In this document: piece after piece, positions 23,201 through 24,318 of the stretch
How the letters are laid out: each line of letters starts with the position of its first letter
Numbering within the stretch: position 1 is the first letter of the stretch
DNA from: Solirubrobacteraceae bacterium
GTDB lineage: Bacteria > Actinomycetota > Thermoleophilia > Solirubrobacterales > Solirubrobacteraceae
Assembly: GCA_025935735.1 (NCBI GenBank)
Contig: JAICUS010000017.1
Span: forward strand, 1-24,318
Direction: 5' to 3'
DNA: 24,318 bases
Notes under the pieces: model-generated
What the model was told of the DNA's origin: nothing
What the model saw: only the letters and a program-made list of their open reading frames with translations
Database searches by the model: none
Translations under genes and position numbers: made by a program

Positions 23201-24318
23201 GTCGCCCGACGGCCGCACGTGGACGCCGATCGCCGGCGCGACGTCGCCGGCCTACACGCTCGGCGTGGCCGACGAGGGGCTGCAGGTCCGCGTGCTGGTG
23301 ACCGCGACCAACGCCGACGGCACCGCGAGCGCGGCCAGCGCCGCCACCGCCGTCGTGGCGGGCGCGCCGCCCGCGGCCACCGTCCGGCCCACGATCGCCG
23401 GCGCCGCCGTGCGCGGCTCGACGCTCACGTCGACCCGCGGGACGTGGGACGGGGCGGGCAACCTCTACGCCTACCAGTGGCAGCGCGACAGCGGCGCGGG
23501 CTACACCGACATCCCGGGCGCGACCACGAGCGCGTACGTGCTCGCCGTGGCCGACGAGGGCGCGAAGGTCCGCCTGCAGGTCACCGCGAGCAACCCCGAC
23601 ACCTCCGTGTCCGCGGCCGGCGACCCGACCGCCGTGGTCGCCGCCTCGCCGCCGGTCAACACCGCCGTGCCCACCATCAGCGGCCCGGCCCAGCGCGGCG
23701 CGACGCTCGGCGCGGCCCAGGGCACGTGGACGGGCAACGGGAACGCGTACGCGTATCAGTGGCAGTCCTCGACCGACGGAGCCACGTGGACCAACGTGGC
23801 CGGGGCGACGTCGCTCAGCTACCCGCTCGGCGTGGCCGACGAGGGCCGGCTGCTGCGCGTCGTGGTGACGGCGACCAACGACGATGCCATGGTCGTGGCC
23901 GCCAGCGCGCCCACCACCCGCGTCCCGAGCGCGCCGCCGGTCAACACGGTCGCACCCGTGGTCAGCGGCTCCGCGCAGCGCGGCGCGCAGCTCACCGCCG
24001 GCGCCGGCAGCTGGGACGGGATCGGCAACGCGTACGCCTACCAGTGGCAGCGCGACAGCGGCTCCGGCTTCACCGACATCGCGGGCGCGACGGACACGAC
24101 GTACACGCTCGGCGTGGCCGACGAGCTGTCCCGCGTGCGGGTGGTCGTGCAGGCGAGCAACGTCGACGGCACGGCGAGCGCCTCGAGCAACGCGGTCGGC
24201 CCGGTGCCGATCTCCGCCCCGGCGGTCACGGTCCGGCCGACCGTCAGCGGCACGGCCGTGCGCGGCTCGGCGCTCGCCTCGACGCGCGGGACCTGGGACG
24301 GGCTGAGCAACAGCTACG
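20277..24318 (+). CDS. secreted S53 (sedolisin) serine-carboxyl peptidase with tandem Ig-like repeats (partial at right edge)
   Basis: The frame is open from GTG 20277 to the window end (1347 codons, no stop). A GAGGGGG site precedes the start. Residues 1-22 are a signal peptide (MLRRSLLVALVLAALPVAPARA). The catalytic domain (about 125-435) keeps the sedolisin residues: E205 and D209 in AEEIALDLD, the oxyanion D280 in STGDNG, and the nucleophile S382 in GGTSLSSP. GYDGPTGMG at its end matches the calcium-site region. The N-terminal part before it is only about 100 residues, shorter than the usual pro-kumamolisin propeptide. A fibronectin-like domain (about 460-553; TTYFWQYGTTTSYDG, LAASTTYHYRLVAQNSAGT) follows. 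Ig-like repeats of 94-96 residues run from about 558 to the edge. It probably cleaves extracellular protein at acidic pH while the repeats tether or extend it; the role is inferred. Confidence 0.9.
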   Translation, partial: MLRRSLLVALVLAALPVAPARAQINAPDPGVKAKAPTATALDSTLSQLTDGLSASDVTTKRECGAPEPGAAACFAKTLVLRGSHERIHPRVKATKTFTQVFPRRRTSIAPATAAGAPAAAAPGAGTPAWLQQAYDLTYLSQTGGVGDTVGIVDAYDAPTAEADLATYRSRYGLPPCTTANGCFRKLNQDGSSTGMPAPDSGWAEEIALDLDAVSALCPNCKIVLVEASSNYQNDLEQAIATAVAAGAKQVSNSYGAGEPYQDPYLGRTFPGVTLLASTGDNGTMAPGYSAYPAAFPGFVAVGGTSLALSGGAPTARGFGESAWAGAGSGCNTHSGIVKPSWQTDPACPGRAYADVSAVADPNTGLIAYSSAVGGWFLVGGTSLSSPLTAAYMAVTGISDTTGKWAYDNSALLNDPVSGSNGSCSISYICNATTGYDGPTGMGSISGAVVSGGPGVAAPSKSSGYSQSASAATATLAGGVYPNGLDTTYFWQYGTTTSYDGQTTPAGIGAGRAPVLTNATLTGLAASTTYHYRLVAQNSAGTAYGYDYTFTTGPAGALPPGNTAPPVVNGAATQGQTLTASTGTWSPAATAYAYQWQRSTDGGTTWTAISGATGSAYVPGAADLGALVRAQVTATNSYGPGVANSAAVGPIASGAPTNTSPPAISGTPRRGQVLTVASGWNPAASITYQWQHSTDGTTWTNIGGNSSSYTLASADVGANVRVIVTATNAFGRQSATSDPVGPVVTDPPASTTAPVLTGTTQRTYTLTTSKGSWNGAGNTYSYQWQRSPDGGNWTTIAGATGGTYTLAAADDGAWVRALVTATNPDGVSTQASNPTPSFIAPYPPANTVPPSISGIPQRTANLIASRGTWTGPDNVYTYQWQRDAGEGYVDIAGATGPYYTLTAADEDATVRVVVTATNPDAAISEASAPTTLVQDAGPYDQSPPVVSGTARRGSVLNASAGSWTGLGNSYAYQWQSSPDGRTWTPIAGATSPAYTLGVADEGLQVRVLVTATNADGTASAASAATAVVAGAPPAATVRPTIAGAAVRGSTLTSTRGTWDGAGNLYAYQWQRDSGAGYTDIPGATTSAYVLAVADEGAKVRLQVTASNPDTSVSAAGDPTAVVAASPPVNTAVPTISGPAQRGATLGAAQGTWTGNGNAYAYQWQSSTDGATWTNVAGATSLSYPLGVADEGRLLRVVVTATNDDAMVVAASAPTTRVPSAPPVNTVAPVVSGSAQRGAQLTAGAGSWDGIGNAYAYQWQRDSGSGFTDIAGATDTTYTLGVADELSRVRVVVQASNVDGTASASSNAVGPVPISAPAVTVRPTVSGTAVRGSALASTRGTWDGLSNSY
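21948..24318 (+). repeat. tandem repeats encoding 94-96-residue Ig-like domains
   Basis: Eight complete units are marked by the codons for YQWQ at 22053, 22335, 22617, 22905, 23187, 23472, 23754 and 24039, spaced 282, 282, 288, 282, 285, 282 and 285 bases. A ninth unit begins near 24225 and runs off the edge. Each unit reads roughly P-x-I-S-G-x-x-x-R-G, GxW(T/D)G, YAYQWQ, IxGAT, YTLxxADEG, VRVxVTATN. All units are in frame, so changes in unit number would lengthen or shorten the protein without breaking it. The array continues beyond the window. Confidence 0.93.

Noticed and set aside
22184..24310. Series of similar short minus-strand frames (MPxPSQVP..., 64-90 codons)
   Set aside because: They repeat only because they are antisense to the Ig-like tandem units. 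They are not a gene family.

Overview
The window is about 75% GC, and its coding strands show the strong third-position GC of a high-GC actinobacterium. Several traits point to the Thermoleophilia (Solirubrobacter/Conexibacter relatives). There is a large LuxR-type (LAL) regulator, and there are many secreted Ig-like proteins. One of these carries a C-terminal domain (CKGxGCPKKK... then ...RLRAHAVIRITI) that I associate with that class. This placement is an inference; no rRNA lies in the window.

Layout. 1-256 (-): start of a small secreted/membrane protein, cut by the left edge. 448-3180 (+): a LAL ATPase/LuxR regulator split by two frameshifts. 3177-4796 (+): an oligopeptide-type substrate-binding lipoprotein overlapping the regulator by ATGA. 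4833-6152 (+): a class III aminotransferase whose last codons and stop come from a REP-like palindrome, with a second copy 68 bp further on. 6251-9287 (+): a translationally coupled DUF1800 - DUF1501 (Tat) - cupredoxin cassette. 9308-9748 (+): smpB. 9735-10601 (-): a glutathionyl-hydroquinone-reductase-like protein whose 3' end overlaps smpB. 10877-12238 (-): a flavin disulfide oxidoreductase. 12288-12666 (+): tmRNA (ssrA) with its own -10 and a strong intrinsic terminator. 12714-16280 (-): a secreted GH31 glycosidase with two inserted carbohydrate-binding modules, behind a LacI-type operator. 16383-17987 (-): a secreted Ig-like protein. 18046-20189 (-): a diaminopropionate ammonia-lyase-like enzyme coupled to an M20 peptidase. 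20277-24318 (+): a secreted S53 (sedolisin) peptidase with at least nine Ig-like repeats of 94-96 residues, running off the right edge. That last gene is open to the window edge with no stop.

How they work together. smpB and ssrA encode the two halves of trans-translation and lie 2.5 kb apart. The regulator and binding protein look like a sensing pair without a permease. DUF1800/DUF1501/cupredoxin looks like one exported functional unit of unknown chemistry and is the best candidate here for an undescribed system. The M20/ammonia-lyase pair resembles the ygeY/ygeX arrangement of E. coli and suggests amino-acid or diamino-acid catabolism. GH31, the Ig-like protein and the S53 peptidase form an outward-facing polymer-degrading and surface set.
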